Positions 24,643-35,400 of a stretch of 64,000 bases of DNA are shown one piece after another. The stretch is from the NCBI GenBank assembly GCA_005223045.1, contig NJBM01000024.1:1-64000 (forward strand), written 5' to 3'. The notes beneath the pieces were generated by a model. That model did no database searches. It saw nothing but the letters and a program-made list of their open reading frames with translations, and was not told where the DNA came from. Both the position numbers and the translations under genes were made by a program. The DNA is from Planctomycetes bacterium B3_Pla. GTDB lineage: Bacteria > Planctomycetota > Phycisphaerae > Sedimentisphaerales > Anaerobacaceae. The number at the start of each line of letters is the position of its first letter. Positions within the stretch are counted from its first letter, which is position 1.

Positions 24643-27600
24643 ATGACTAAAACTGCCGAACATAAACTAAACGCTCTGGTTGCCCGAGTTGGAAAGGTCA
24701 GGCGATGGCTTGTGACGCTGGCGATCCTGAAGGTCGCCGCGTTGTGCCTGATCTTTGTCTCGCTGTACGTTGGGGTATATGCGTGGCTCGACCACCGGCT
24801 CAACTTTGACCAGGTCGGCAGAATCATAGCGTTTGTTTTGCTGGTCGCAGGGCTTGTTCTGATATTCCAAAGGTTGACGAGATTGTTGCTAAGGCACATA
24901 TCGTGCAGCGGCGCCGCAAATTACATCGAGAACAGGATGAGCTTTGACCAGCAGCTTGTCACGGCTATCGAATATCACGAGAACAAGCAGGAATATCCAT
25001 ATTCCAGGGCGCTTGCCGAGCAGCTTGTTCTGCGCGTTGATGAAGACAGCAGAGAATTCAAACTGGATTCAACTGTCGAGAAATGGCAGGGATATGCCCT
25101 CGGAGCAATCATTCTGATCGGGCTTGCCGTCGCCTGGTTTTATGTTCGCGACAACTATGTTTACTTCTCCTCATACTTTGCCCGGCTCACCCTTCCGGTG
25201 GCCGCTGTCGAGCCGTTGCCGGCAACGACTCTGGAATCACTCACCAAAGACATAGTCGCCGAGCCGGATTCCGAGGTGACATTTGCAGCCGAGATCGAAG
25301 GGCGCGTGCCGGAATTCGGCAAGTTCGTAGTAGCCAGGATTGATGCGGCACAGGAAGGCCAGGACGGCGCGCCTGAGCAGATGCAAGTACGACCGGGCCT
25401 CGCCGGAGAAGAAGCGCCGCGGTTCGAGGCGTCCAGATCCTTCCCGGAAGCCGGCCGGTTCAAGTACCGTTTTGAGACTAGTTCAGCTTCCACAGACTGG
25501 CATGAGCTGACCATCTGTCCGTCGCCGCAAATAGAGAGTATGACGGCCAACGTGACGTTGCCGCAAAGGCCCGGCAGAAAAAAGTGGGTCAAACCCTATT
25601 CCGAACAGATTGAGAACAACAATCTGCAAGTTGTTCGCGGCAGCGGCGTAACACTTGACATCCAGGCCGATGACAAGCTCAAAGAGGTTGCAGTGACCGG
25701 GCTTGACGGCAAGACTATAACCAGACAGTTGAACGGGGCAGAACAGTTCAGCTTCCACTTCACAGCAGACAGGCAAGGCTCGATAAAATTCGACCTTGTC
25801 AACGAGCAGGGCCTGGCCAACGACGGTCTGCCCGATTTAGAGGTGATAGTCAAGACGGATGAGCCTCCGCAATTCAAGCTGATTTCGCCGGACGGCGACT
25901 ACCTGGCGACCGACGTTGCAAGCGTGCCGATAAGGTTCAAGATAACCGACGACTTCGGCCTGGATTCTGCAAAGCTGTGCCTGGAAATACCGGGCCGACA
26001 GCCGCAGGAGCTAACGATTCCGCTCGAAGAAGGGGCCAGGAGCAAGGAGCATAGCTATACGATAGAATTGGAAGAGTACAAATTGACTGTTGGCGACAGC
26101 ATCCTGTTTCATGCCGAAGCAACGGACATTGACACAGGCTCGGCGCCGGCAGGACGGACGTCGAGCAGCGATATGTACTTCATCGAGATCAGGCCCTATC
26201 GGCAGAGCTGGCGTCCCAGGCCCGGCGGAGGTCCGGGGCAGGGAGGAATGCCGCCTCCGGTCGAGCTTCTCAATATTCTCGAATATACTCGCGCGATACT
26301 GAAGAAGACATGGGCCATCGCCGGCAAGCCGAATCTCACAGAGCGGGATCGGTCCGCGCTGGATTCTATAGACAACGATGTCCGGTATTGCGTCGAGCAA
26401 CTGGCGCTTATTCGCGATGATTCGGAGTACGGATTTAACGACCGTCAAAAGGCTGTGCTCAACGGCGTCTTGCGCTATTTTGAACAGGCAAGCGGATACC
26501 TGGCTGAGCATAATGCGCCTTCTGCGATAGTGCCTGAAAAAGATGCTTATCGCCTTTTGCGCAAGTTCATACTCGAACTCGAGCTTCAGTGGAATCCACC
26601 CAGCAGCGGCCAGGGCCAACAGCCGCAAAAGCCTGACAGCGTGAAATTGCAGGAAATGCCGGATTTTTCAAAGTATGAAAAGGAGCGTATCGAGGGCGAA
26701 TTGAAAAAAGTACAGCAGAAGTTAGAGAAGCTGACGCAGGAGCAGAAGAGCTTGAAACGGACCTTTGAAAACTTTCTCGAACAGCAGGCCGAGAAGAAAG
26801 AAGCTGCACAAAAAACAACGGATGACAAATCATCGGCTGCCGGCGCCGAAAAACAGGCTCAGGATAAAGCAAACGGCAGCCGGCAAAGCAAAACGAGCAC
26901 CGGCCAAGAAGACGCAAGCTCTTCAGGCGGACAAAGCGGCGGCGGCAAACAGGACTCGGCCGAAAGCCAGAGTGCTTCAAAGAGTGCCGGTGCGGCAGAG
27001 GGAAAAAGTGCCGCGGGCGACCCCAGCACAGACGACAAGCAAAAGGCGGTCGGGAAAGAGAGTGATTCGGCTGATGAGAGTGCTTCGGATAGCCAGGGTG
27101 CCAGCAGCAAACAGGATTCTGCCGAAGGCCGGAGTGCCTCGAAGAGTGACAGTGCCGGAGAAGGCAAGAGTACTTCGGAAAGCCAAGGCGCTGGCGACGA
27201 GCAGGATCCGGCCGAAGGCCCGAGCGGATCGGAAAATAAGAATGCCGGTGAAGGCGACAACTCATCGGATGGTCCCGATGGAAATGACAAGCAGAATGCT
27301 GCTACAAGCCGGAGTGGCTCTGAAGGTCAACGTTCCGAAGAAGGCGAGGGTGCCTTGGGCAGTCAAGGTGGTGGGGATAAGCAGGACGGTGAGAGTCAAA
27401 GTGCCTCAGAAGGCAAAAGTGCCGGCAAGGGAAAAAGTGTCGCTGGCAGTTCCCGGATGGGTGAACAGCAGAATGCCGCCGGGAGCCGGGACGGCTCCGA
27501 AGGGCAAAGTTCCGGAGAAGACAAGAGTGCTTCGGATGGTCGCAGTTCCGGCAATGGGTCAGGTGCGGACGAATCTCGAAGCGGCGAGCCGAGTCAGGGT

Positions 27601-28344
27601 GGTGATAGGCGTGCCGTTGCCAATGCCGAGGCCAGGCTGAGAATGCTCCAGGCCAAACAAAAAGCGCTGCAAGAGCAAGTTTCACAATTGAAGCGGGATT
27701 TACAGCAGTTGCCGGAAATCTCAGAGAGCGGCGGAAATAAAGGACGCGCTTCGGCGCAAGAGCATCTGGACCAGGCCGCTGCAAAGATGGAAGATTTTCA
27801 AGAAAAGCTGGCCGAGGCACGCTACCAGGATGATATGACCCGGAAAGAATCCGGCGAGGCTGTCGAACTGATGGAATCAGCTAAGCACCAGATGGATCTT
27901 GCCGCCGAGGCGCTCGATAGCGAGCTTACACTGAGCGATGCAGAGAAACTCGCACAGAAAGCTCAGAAGATGGCCGAGCAGCTTGCCGAGGATGCGGACG
28001 CTCTGGATGAATCCGTTACGCCCGCCGAGCGTCAGGACATGCTGGCCCGGCTCGAAGCTGCAAAGCGCCTGCTTGAGATGATGCCGGAACCAAAGTGGGC
28101 AACGATAGACAAGGGCAAAGGCACACAATCGGGCCCGGTTCTCGTGCTCACCAGAGGCCCGAATATGCCCTCGGCCGAAGCGGCGAGGCAGTTGGCTCGG
28201 CAATTCTGGTCCGTGGCTGTGGATGCCAGGAAGCGCCAACGGCAGTTGATTGAAGATGAGCCGGCTGATGTTCAGTTTCATGGCCGGGAGAATGAGTTTT
28301 TTGAAAACGCGGCCAAGTTCGACCGGGAAGCGGTGCAGGAATGA
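24643..28344 (+). CDS. Large coiled-coil membrane protein (DUF4175-like) with S/G-rich linker, locus B
   Basis: A 1233-aa protein. Three hydrophobic segments (about 21-49, 62-80 and 150-168) come first. A beta-rich extracytoplasmic part runs to about 520 and an acidic helical region from about 540 to 710. Residues about 720-990 are low complexity, built from S, G, K, A, D, E and Q with recurring GSEGQS/SASEGKS-like units. A second coiled coil covers about 1000-1150. Layout and neighbours match the 1121-aa protein of locus A, which has a much shorter linker. The long linker may span the periplasm or be modified. Its stop overlaps the next start (ATGA). Confidence 0.82.
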   Translation: MTKTAEHKLNALVARVGKVRRWLVTLAILKVAALCLIFVSLYVGVYAWLDHRLNFDQVGRIIAFVLLVAGLVLIFQRLTRLLLRHISCSGAANYIENRMSFDQQLVTAIEYHENKQEYPYSRALAEQLVLRVDEDSREFKLDSTVEKWQGYALGAIILIGLAVAWFYVRDNYVYFSSYFARLTLPVAAVEPLPATTLESLTKDIVAEPDSEVTFAAEIEGRVPEFGKFVVARIDAAQEGQDGAPEQMQVRPGLAGEEAPRFEASRSFPEAGRFKYRFETSSASTDWHELTICPSPQIESMTANVTLPQRPGRKKWVKPYSEQIENNNLQVVRGSGVTLDIQADDKLKEVAVTGLDGKTITRQLNGAEQFSFHFTADRQGSIKFDLVNEQGLANDGLPDLEVIVKTDEPPQFKLISPDGDYLATDVASVPIRFKITDDFGLDSAKLCLEIPGRQPQELTIPLEEGARSKEHSYTIELEEYKLTVGDSILFHAEATDIDTGSAPAGRTSSSDMYFIEIRPYRQSWRPRPGGGPGQGGMPPPVELLNILEYTRAILKKTWAIAGKPNLTERDRSALDSIDNDVRYCVEQLALIRDDSEYGFNDRQKAVLNGVLRYFEQASGYLAEHNAPSAIVPEKDAYRLLRKFILELELQWNPPSSGQGQQPQKPDSVKLQEMPDFSKYEKERIEGELKKVQQKLEKLTQEQKSLKRTFENFLEQQAEKKEAAQKTTDDKSSAAGAEKQAQDKANGSRQSKTSTGQEDASSSGGQSGGGKQDSAESQSASKSAGAAEGKSAAGDPSTDDKQKAVGKESDSADESASDSQGASSKQDSAEGRSASKSDSAGEGKSTSESQGAGDEQDPAEGPSGSENKNAGEGDNSSDGPDGNDKQNAATSRSGSEGQRSEEGEGALGSQGGGDKQDGESQSASEGKSAGKGKSVAGSSRMGEQQNAAGSRDGSEGQSSGEDKSASDGRSSGNGSGADESRSGEPSQGGDRRAVANAEARLRMLQAKQKALQEQVSQLKRDLQQLPEISESGGNKGRASAQEHLDQAAAKMEDFQEKLAEARYQDDMTRKESGEAVELMESAKHQMDLAAEALDSELTLSDAEKLAQKAQKMAEQLAEDADALDESVTPAERQDMLARLEAAKRLLEMMPEPKWATIDKGKGTQSGPVLVLTRGPNMPSAEAARQLARQFWSVAVDARKRQRQLIEDEPADVQFHGRENEFFENAAKFDREAVQE

Positions 28345-30584
28345 TACTCGTTGACTATCCGGGACATCTTGTTGCGAGTCTGCTTTTGGCGATTCTCGCT
28401 GTGCTGGTCTTCTTCGCCTTCCGTTCGGGCGAGCTGCGAAACCCAAAACTGCGATCGTACAGGCTGCCGCTGATTCTGTTGCAATACGCTTCGATTCTGG
28501 TGTTGCTGTTGATATTGTGGAATCCCTCGCGAGCCAAACTCAGCGAGACACTATCAAGGAACTCCGTGCTGGCGTTGTTCGATACCAGTGAAAGCATGTC
28601 GGTCGTCGAAGACGGGCGCTCAACCCGGCTGGATAAAGCACTTGCTGTATTTGAAGAGAAATTTCACTCCCTCGACAAGGAAGGCGCCGGCTACAGAATT
28701 TGCGGATTCGACAGCCAGAGCTACCACGGCGGATCGTCGGATTTCCTGCGACGCTGGGGCTCGCGAACGGATCTGCACAGCGTCTTTTCAATGTTAGGCA
28801 AATATGACGTCGCCGAAGATCTTTCTGCCGTGGAGAATGCTCAGAATCCCGGCGCCGAAACTCCACTGGTTAAGAAGAGCAAAGTTTCAGGGGCGGTCAT
28901 TTTCACCGACGGACAGGTCAACGACAAGAACGTCAATGCTTATCTGCTGCCTGATAACAAGGATTTTCAGACGGTTCTTGTCGGGGTTGGCTCAAGGGAT
29001 AGGCAGACGGACGTGGCAATAAAATCAATCGAAGCGCCCTCGCGAATGGCGATTGATACGGTCAGCGACATACAGGTTGTTGTTGCCGGCAGGAATTTGC
29101 AGGATAAATCCGTTACCGTCGAGCTGCTCAAAGACGATTTCGTGATAGCGACGAGGGATGTCGGCGCCGAGTCGTTTGATCAGAGCCGTCGAGGGGGCGT
29201 CTCGACGACAAAAAACGTGACAGTGGAGTTCACAGTTGGCGCCGACAGACTCGGCAGTCATGCGTTTTCGGCGCGTGCAAAGACGATTGAGCAGGAAGTG
29301 AACCGGGCAAACAACGTTCGCAGCACAATGATAGAGATCGTCGAAGAAACCGGACTGAAAGTCCTTTTCTATTCACAGGTGGCCAATTTTAATGTCGGCA
29401 AAGTCCGGCAGGCTTTGGCCCGGGACAAGAAGATTCAGCTCGATTTAAGTTTGGATGTAATTAGAACGCCCGCATTGGCCGAGCAGGCTTCGAAGATGAG
29501 CGGCTACATCAGGCTGCCGAACGACAGGCGTGGATTCTATGAGTACGACATTATAGTTCTCGGCCCATGCGACATGGAGGTCCTGACAGATTCCCAGGTT
29601 GACGGTTTGTACAGTTTCGTTGCCGACAGAGGAGGCGGGCTTATCCTGCTTCCGGGCAAGGCCGACTTCGGGCCAGGCGCCTGGGTGGACGAAAAAGCAA
29701 AGGCGCTGATTCCCGTAGTTTTCGATTCCGATTACCCGACGATTTGGCCGAGCAGTCCGGGGCGAATAGAGCTGACAATCGAGGGGATTGACAGCGAGGT
29801 GCTTGGCCCGGCGGCGCTGGAAGAGCACGTTGAGCCGGCGTTGCCGTATTACCGGGTCTCAAATAGCAAACCTGCCTCCACGACGTTGGCTTCTATCAAG
29901 GATACGCCGGTCATTTCAATTCATCGAGTCGGTCGCGGCAGGGTTTGCCTGCTCAACGCCTCGCAACTTTTCCGGTGGTATCGCGAAGATCTCGAAGGCG
30001 GGCTGCTCTACCAGACTATGGCGGGGCTAGCGGCTCATCTGGGTCGAACAACAAGCCGTGAAGCCGGCATTGAATTGTTCGTAGAGCGGGCCGCTGAGCA
30101 GGCGGACAAGGTGAAGTTCGAGGCGTATGTTTGTGACAATTCGTTCGATCCTGTTTCCGGCGCCAACGTGCTGCTCAGTGTCAAAGATAAATTTCTGAGC
30201 ATGGACCACATAGGCCGGGGGCATTACGTTGCCGAAGTTGAGGATTTCAGGGACCAGGCCGTCGTGGCGACCGCCCAGGCTGAAGTCGATGGTGTGTTCC
30301 TCGGCGAAAAAACCGTTGCCGTGAATTTGCCGCCGGCCAAAAGCGAAATGACCAATACCGAGCTGGACGAGAAATTCCTGCGAGCGCTGGCAAAAAAGAT
30401 CAACGGCAAGTATTTCCATGCCGATGACGTCGATGAGAATATTGCGAAAATGTTCGAGGCGCAGACGAGAATGGGCAGTTCGCGCCAAATGACAAGTATC
30501 TGGCCCAACTGGCTGCTGTTGATAATTCTCTGCACACTACTTAGCATAAGCTGGTTTCTAAGGCGGGCCGTTGGTCTTGTTTGA
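28341..30584 (+). CDS. VWA membrane protein with amidotransferase-like domain, locus B
   Basis: A 747-aa protein with two N-terminal helices (about 10-26 and 40-56). The VWA domain has MIDAS DTSES at about residue 82. An amidotransferase-like segment (YDIIVLGPCDMEVL, then GGGLILLPGKADFGPG) sits at about 400-440, and a C-terminal helix (WLLLIILCTLLSISWFL) follows. Start overlaps the previous stop, and the stop lies within the possible TTG start region of the next gene. Counterpart of the 734-aa protein in locus A. Confidence 0.87.
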   Translation: MILVDYPGHLVASLLLAILAVLVFFAFRSGELRNPKLRSYRLPLILLQYASILVLLLILWNPSRAKLSETLSRNSVLALFDTSESMSVVEDGRSTRLDKALAVFEEKFHSLDKEGAGYRICGFDSQSYHGGSSDFLRRWGSRTDLHSVFSMLGKYDVAEDLSAVENAQNPGAETPLVKKSKVSGAVIFTDGQVNDKNVNAYLLPDNKDFQTVLVGVGSRDRQTDVAIKSIEAPSRMAIDTVSDIQVVVAGRNLQDKSVTVELLKDDFVIATRDVGAESFDQSRRGGVSTTKNVTVEFTVGADRLGSHAFSARAKTIEQEVNRANNVRSTMIEIVEETGLKVLFYSQVANFNVGKVRQALARDKKIQLDLSLDVIRTPALAEQASKMSGYIRLPNDRRGFYEYDIIVLGPCDMEVLTDSQVDGLYSFVADRGGGLILLPGKADFGPGAWVDEKAKALIPVVFDSDYPTIWPSSPGRIELTIEGIDSEVLGPAALEEHVEPALPYYRVSNSKPASTTLASIKDTPVISIHRVGRGRVCLLNASQLFRWYREDLEGGLLYQTMAGLAAHLGRTTSREAGIELFVERAAEQADKVKFEAYVCDNSFDPVSGANVLLSVKDKFLSMDHIGRGHYVAEVEDFRDQAVVATAQAEVDGVFLGEKTVAVNLPPAKSEMTNTELDEKFLRALAKKINGKYFHADDVDENIAKMFEAQTRMGSSRQMTSIWPNWLLLIILCTLLSISWFLRRAVGLV

Positions 30585-30601
30585 AAGGTTTAAGGCCTAA
30601 C

Positions 30602-31432
30602 ATGAAACGAATGACGATCATAATACTGTTGGCAATGGCGAGCGAATCTGCAACCATCGGGGCACAGAGTGCCAAACTGAATCCGACGGAAAGCCAGAAA
30701 ACGTACGCGATGATCGTCAGCGGCATAAACAAGAATACGAAGGACCGTCAGGCGAAAGACAAAGCTGTGGCAAATCTCCGCACATTTTTGCTCAACAACG
30801 TCGGAATGAAACGTGACCGGTTAGCTGTGCTGTCAAGTAGCAAGTCGCCGGTCAACAAGGACTCAAAAATTTCAACAGACAAGAACCTAAAAGAGCAAGT
30901 GAATGCGTTTGCCGCCGCCGTCAATCCTGCGGACAGATTCATATTCTATTATGTCGGCCAGGCAAACATCGTAGCCGGCAAGCTGCGTCTCAACCTGCCG
31001 GGCGCCGACATTACGCACGAGCAGTTGGCCGATTGGCTCAGGCCGATTAAAGCCTCTTCAATGCTGATCGTGCTGGACTGCCCCGGCGCGGGCCTGGCAG
31101 TCAAAGCGGTCTCCGGACCGGGCCGGGTGGTCGTCGCCGCCTGCACCGCAGACGAGCACTACAGCACACGATTCAGCGAATACTTTGTCCCGGCGCTAAT
31201 CGATGACAAGAGCGATACTGATAGTGACGGCGAGGTTTCGGTTCTGGAAGCGTTCACGTCCGCTTCGAAGAAGATAGACGATTTGTATCGTCGTCTCGGC
31301 TTGCTCAAGACCGAGACGCCGGTGCTGGAAGACAATGCAGACGGCGCAGCGAGCCGGCAGCCCTGGAGGTACAAACAGGACGGGACTGACGGTTTGACCG
31401 CCGCGAAGTTCTTTTTTTCAGGTGAGAAATAA
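30602..31432 (+). CDS. Exported caspase-fold (C14-like) protein, probably catalytically inactive
   Basis: A 276-aa protein from ATG 30602, which has AAGG 7 bases upstream; a TTG at 30581 extends the frame but is unneeded. A signal peptide (MTIIILLAMASESATIGAQ) suggests export. The caspase-like core is recognisable: a strand FIFYYVGQA where active family members have FYYSGHG, and IVLDCPGAG where they have LDxCHSG. The histidine is therefore Q120 and the catalytic cysteine position is proline, with a cysteine one residue earlier (C160). A later DTDSDGEVSVLEAF matches the acidic, calcium-binding-like segment found in bacterial C14 proteins. It lies between a VWA gene and the DUF4159 gene; no equivalent in locus A. 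Role unknown. Confidence 0.7.
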   Translation: MKRMTIIILLAMASESATIGAQSAKLNPTESQKTYAMIVSGINKNTKDRQAKDKAVANLRTFLLNNVGMKRDRLAVLSSSKSPVNKDSKISTDKNLKEQVNAFAAAVNPADRFIFYYVGQANIVAGKLRLNLPGADITHEQLADWLRPIKASSMLIVLDCPGAGLAVKAVSGPGRVVVAACTADEHYSTRFSEYFVPALIDDKSDTDSDGEVSVLEAFTSASKKIDDLYRRLGLLKTETPVLEDNADGAASRQPWRYKQDGTDGLTAAKFFFSGEK

Positions 31433-31446
31433 GAGGCAGTTCTGTA

Positions 31447-32313
31447 ATGGAGCTACAACAGCAGAAGATCAATAGAAGGCAATTCCTGAAGACATCGGGC
31501 GGGATCGTATTAACGGCGGCCGGACTTGGCTCTGCCCACGGAGTGGAAACCTCCGACAGAGGTCCTGACGACCTTGACATGTACGATTTTTTGATGCCAA
31601 GAGTCAAATTCACGCACGAGAAAAGGGAAGTGGATCGATGGAATGTGCGTCCGGGCGGGGATGCGAACTTGCTGAGAGAGCTTAGTTCCGTTGTCAGATG
31701 CAAAGTCAAGCCGGTAAGAAGGGCATACGATTGGCATCCACAGTGGGCGGCGGAAAGTCAACTCAACGCCGTTGTTACGTTCGACGAATTGAGAGAGTTG
31801 GAGAAGTATCCTTTTCTTTTCATGACCGGAGAGAATCATTACAAGCTTGACGGCAGACAAAAGGCCACCTTGAGAGAATATATTCTCCGTGGGGGATTCC
31901 TGCTGATGGATGACTGCGTCGTCGGAGACGGCGGCGATTTCTTCTACAAGAGTTCCTACAAGCTGCTGGAGGAAGTTTTCGGCAGCGGAGCCGTCAAATC
32001 AATACCGTTACAGCATGAGATATTTCACAACGTGTACGACCTCGGTGAGACGGGTCTGCCTTACATGCAGCTCCTGAGTCCTACGTTCCCACCGGGTATA
32101 AGACGCCGGAGATCGGTGGGTCTGCCGCACATGCACGGTCAGAACCACGGGGCCAGAGGAATTTTCATCGGCGACCGCCTTGCGGTTTTTCTAAGCTCCA
32201 CAGATCTTCACTGCGGCTGGTGCGACAGTCGCGGCAGGACATTTGGCAGGCACAACTACAACAAGTCAATTCAAATGGGGATCAACATTATCATGTACGC
32301 TATTTCACACTGA
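31447..32313 (+). CDS. Tat-exported DUF4159 protein, last gene of locus B
   Basis: A 288-aa protein with a twin-arginine signal (NRRQFLKTSGGIVLTAAG). One DUF4159 domain covers about 50-288. It contains YPFLFMTGENHYKL, YILRGGFLLMDDCV and the C-terminal LHCGWCDSRG...MGINIIMYAISH. The locus A homologue carries two copies and a Sec signal. It lies 14 bp after the caspase-like gene. GAGG precedes the ATG. Confidence 0.88.
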   Translation: MELQQQKINRRQFLKTSGGIVLTAAGLGSAHGVETSDRGPDDLDMYDFLMPRVKFTHEKREVDRWNVRPGGDANLLRELSSVVRCKVKPVRRAYDWHPQWAAESQLNAVVTFDELRELEKYPFLFMTGENHYKLDGRQKATLREYILRGGFLLMDDCVVGDGGDFFYKSSYKLLEEVFGSGAVKSIPLQHEIFHNVYDLGETGLPYMQLLSPTFPPGIRRRRSVGLPHMHGQNHGARGIFIGDRLAVFLSSTDLHCGWCDSRGRTFGRHNYNKSIQMGINIIMYAISH

Positions 32314-32384
32314 GCCGTCCCCGGTGAAGTGTGTGTGGCATTCCACTGCCAGCCGAAAACGTGCTGGCTCCGCTGCGGCAGATA

Positions 32385-32393
32385 TGCTATAAT
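32385..32393 (+). promoter_or_regulatory. Extended -10 promoter candidate for the first CotH gene
   Basis: TGCTATAAT is an extended -10 (TGn then a perfect TATAAT at 32388-32393), about 105 bases before the 32499 start. The -35 region 17 bases upstream is weak. A TTGACA at 32407-32412 has no -10 partner. Confidence 0.4.
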
Positions 32394-32498
32394 AAATGCA
32401 CATTAGTTGACAGATAGCTGCAATTTCACCTTTTTGGGGCCTTCAAGTGGCAAGGACCCAGTATTGGCCCGAGCCATTGGTGAGGAAGGGATTATAAG

Positions 32499-35400
32499 GT
32501 GTTCGGATACATGAGATTCTCGTTATTGGCCCTCGTAGTAAGCGTATCTTTGGCCGGTACTGTGCAGGCCGGCTGTCCCACCGGCGACCTTAACGGCGAC
32601 TGCCGGGTCGATCTGCTGGATGTGCAGCTTTTTGCCGGGCAATGGTTGAATCCTTCGGACGACTCGGAGGCTGCCGCTGCCGGCGATCTGGACGGCGTTG
32701 ACGGGGTGAACATGGTGGATTTTGCGTTGCTGGGCCGGAACTGGCTCGAGGTAGGCATACCCCTGACAATCAACGAGGTTATGGCATCCAACCGCAGCTC
32801 TCTTCGGGACCCGCAGGGGCAATATGATGACTGGATCGAAATTTACAATTCCGGCACCGATCCAATCAATGTAGGCAACATGTATTTGACCGACGATCTG
32901 GAAAGACCGACGATGTGGCGGATTCCGCGGAACGCTCCGGCCGCAACCACGATCCCCGCAGGCGGCTACCTGCTGATCTGGGCCGACGATGATACCGGCG
33001 ATTCGGGCCTGCACGCAAACTTCAAACTCGATGCTGATGGCGACTATGTAGCTCTTTTTGCCGGCGACGGTGTAACTCTGATCCACAGCGTTGCCTTTGG
33101 CAGGCAAACTTCGGACATGTCATACGGAAGCTACCCCGACTCCGATGCCGAATCGCGATTCCTTGCCTTCCCCACGCCGGGAAGGCAAAATGACGGCGCA
33201 TATCTTGGAGAGGTTAAGGCGCCGCAGTTCAGCCACAAACGCGGCTTTTACGATGCGCCGTTTTCGGTGACAGTCGCCACCGAGACCGATGGCGCCACGA
33301 TTCAGTACACTCTGGATGGAGCCAACCCTTACGAATCGATCGGGCGATTTCCAACCGGGACGCCTTATACCGGCCCTGTTTCCATCAGCAGGACTACGTG
33401 TTTGCGGGTCAAAGCTATCAAGCCGGGCTGGAAACCGTCGGCGGTAAAGACTGCCACGTTTCTGATGAACGTCAGCGAAGCTGCCAGGTCGCTTCCTGCG
33501 ATCTCCCTCGTGGGCAGCGACAGGACGACGTTCTACGAGCCTGACGGCGTTATGGCTATTGTCGGCGGGTCTTACGCCGGTAACGGAACGTGGACATCGA
33601 GCGGCGGCGACAGCCACAACAATCCGATGCGCCGGGGAATGGAATACGAACGTCCCGTCTCGTTCGAGTGGATCATGCCCGGCGACAACTCCGGCTTTCA
33701 GGTCAATTGCGGACTCCGGGTCCACGGAAGCGACTATATGCGCCCGCGCTACCGCCGGCAGGACGGCAACTGGACGGGGAACGGAAAGTTTGCCTTTAGA
33801 CTGTACTTTCGCGGCAGGTATGGCCCGAACTGGCTGGAGTATCCGCTTTTTCCGTTCGAGGTCGAACGTTTCAAGAGTATAGTCCTTCGCGGAGGCCACA
33901 ACGATAGAGTGAATCCCTTCATCAAGGACGAATTGATGAGACGCCTGCAGAAAGATATGGGTCACGTCGCCAGCGGCGGGAGGATGGCCAACCTGTTTAT
34001 CAACGGCGAGTACAAGGGCTATTTCAATCCCTGCGAACATATCAAGGATGCGTTTTGTCAGCAATGGTACGGAGGTAATGAGCCTTGGGACGTTATGACC
34101 ATGAGCGGCCTTCGGGACGGGAGCATCGCCGGCTGGAACGACCTGCTGAATTACGCGCGCAACAACGATTTGTCAAACAACGCGTATTACCAGGAAGTTG
34201 GCAGACGGCTCGACATTCCGGCATTCATTGACTATCTGATCTTGCAGCTCTGGAATGCGAATTGGGATTGGCCGCAAAATAACTGGTCCGCCGCAGCAGA
34301 GCAGTCGGACAATGGCCTTTGGAGGTTTTTCGTCTGGGATGCCGAGGGCACCATGGAGTCGGGGGATCTTTCTCGGACAGGTTTCGGCGATTTCCCAAGC
34401 TGGGTCGCCGGGGCCAAAGGGCTTAACAATCTCCAGACACCAATCGCCTGGCTGTACCGGGCGCTCAAAGACAACCAAATGTTCCGGCAGCTCTTTGGGG
34501 ACCGCCTGTATAGGCACTTCTACAACGGCGGCGCGCTGACAGCGGCCAATATTACGGCGCGATTCATGGAACTGCACGATGAGATGTTAGGCGTCATTCC
34601 CAACATGGACATGTACATTCTGAACGGCTGGGTGCCGAATCGCCTCGATATCTTTTTAGATACCTGCGCCAAAGAAGGTGTGTACACCTCCGGCGGTCCG
34701 ACGTTCAGCGTTAATGGTCTCGCCCGGCACGGCGGTCACATAGCCGACGCCGACAATTTGACGATTACCAGGACAGGGAGGGTTCACTCGATATATTACA
34801 CCGTGGACGGTTCCGATCCGCTGCCGCCGGGGACATTACAATCGCCCGGAACTCTCAGCAAGGTGCTCGTGGCCGAACACGCCGACAAGCGGGCGTTTGT
34901 TCCGATGCGCGGCGTCAGCGACAACTGGAAAGACGGCCGAGCATTTGATGACTCGGCCTGGTCTTTTGGCGCGGGCACGCCGGGCGCTGTCGGGTATGAA
35001 ATGAAAAGACCGCCAACTTATACGAATCTGATCGGTCTCAACGTCCAGCCGCAAATGTACCTCAAGAACGCCACCTGTTACATTCGTATTCCTTTTGCTT
35101 TTGGCGGCAGCTCCGACGGCCTGGACTCGATGACACTGAGAATCAAGTACAACGACGGTTTTCTCGCTTATATAAACGGCGTCGAGGTGGCCAGACGAAA
35201 TTTCAGCGGCAGACCGACCTGGAACTCTAATGCCGAGACCGTACGCCCCGCCTCCGAAGCCCTTGAGTTTGAAAGTATCGACATTTCCGCCTCGCTTGGC
35301 GCTCTGAAACAAGGCGGCAATCTATTAGCCATCCAAGGCTTGAGTTCCTCGGCCACAGATGTGGACTTTTTTATCTCTGCCGAACTGCTGGCCGACGAAA

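Noticed and set aside
26567..27640. Long open frames on both strands inside the 1233-aa gene
   Set aside because: They arise from the repetitive S/G-rich coding DNA; their translations are R/P-rich nonsense with no start signals.
32407..32412. Perfect TTGACA before the first CotH gene
   Set aside because: No -10-like hexamer lies 16-18 bases downstream.
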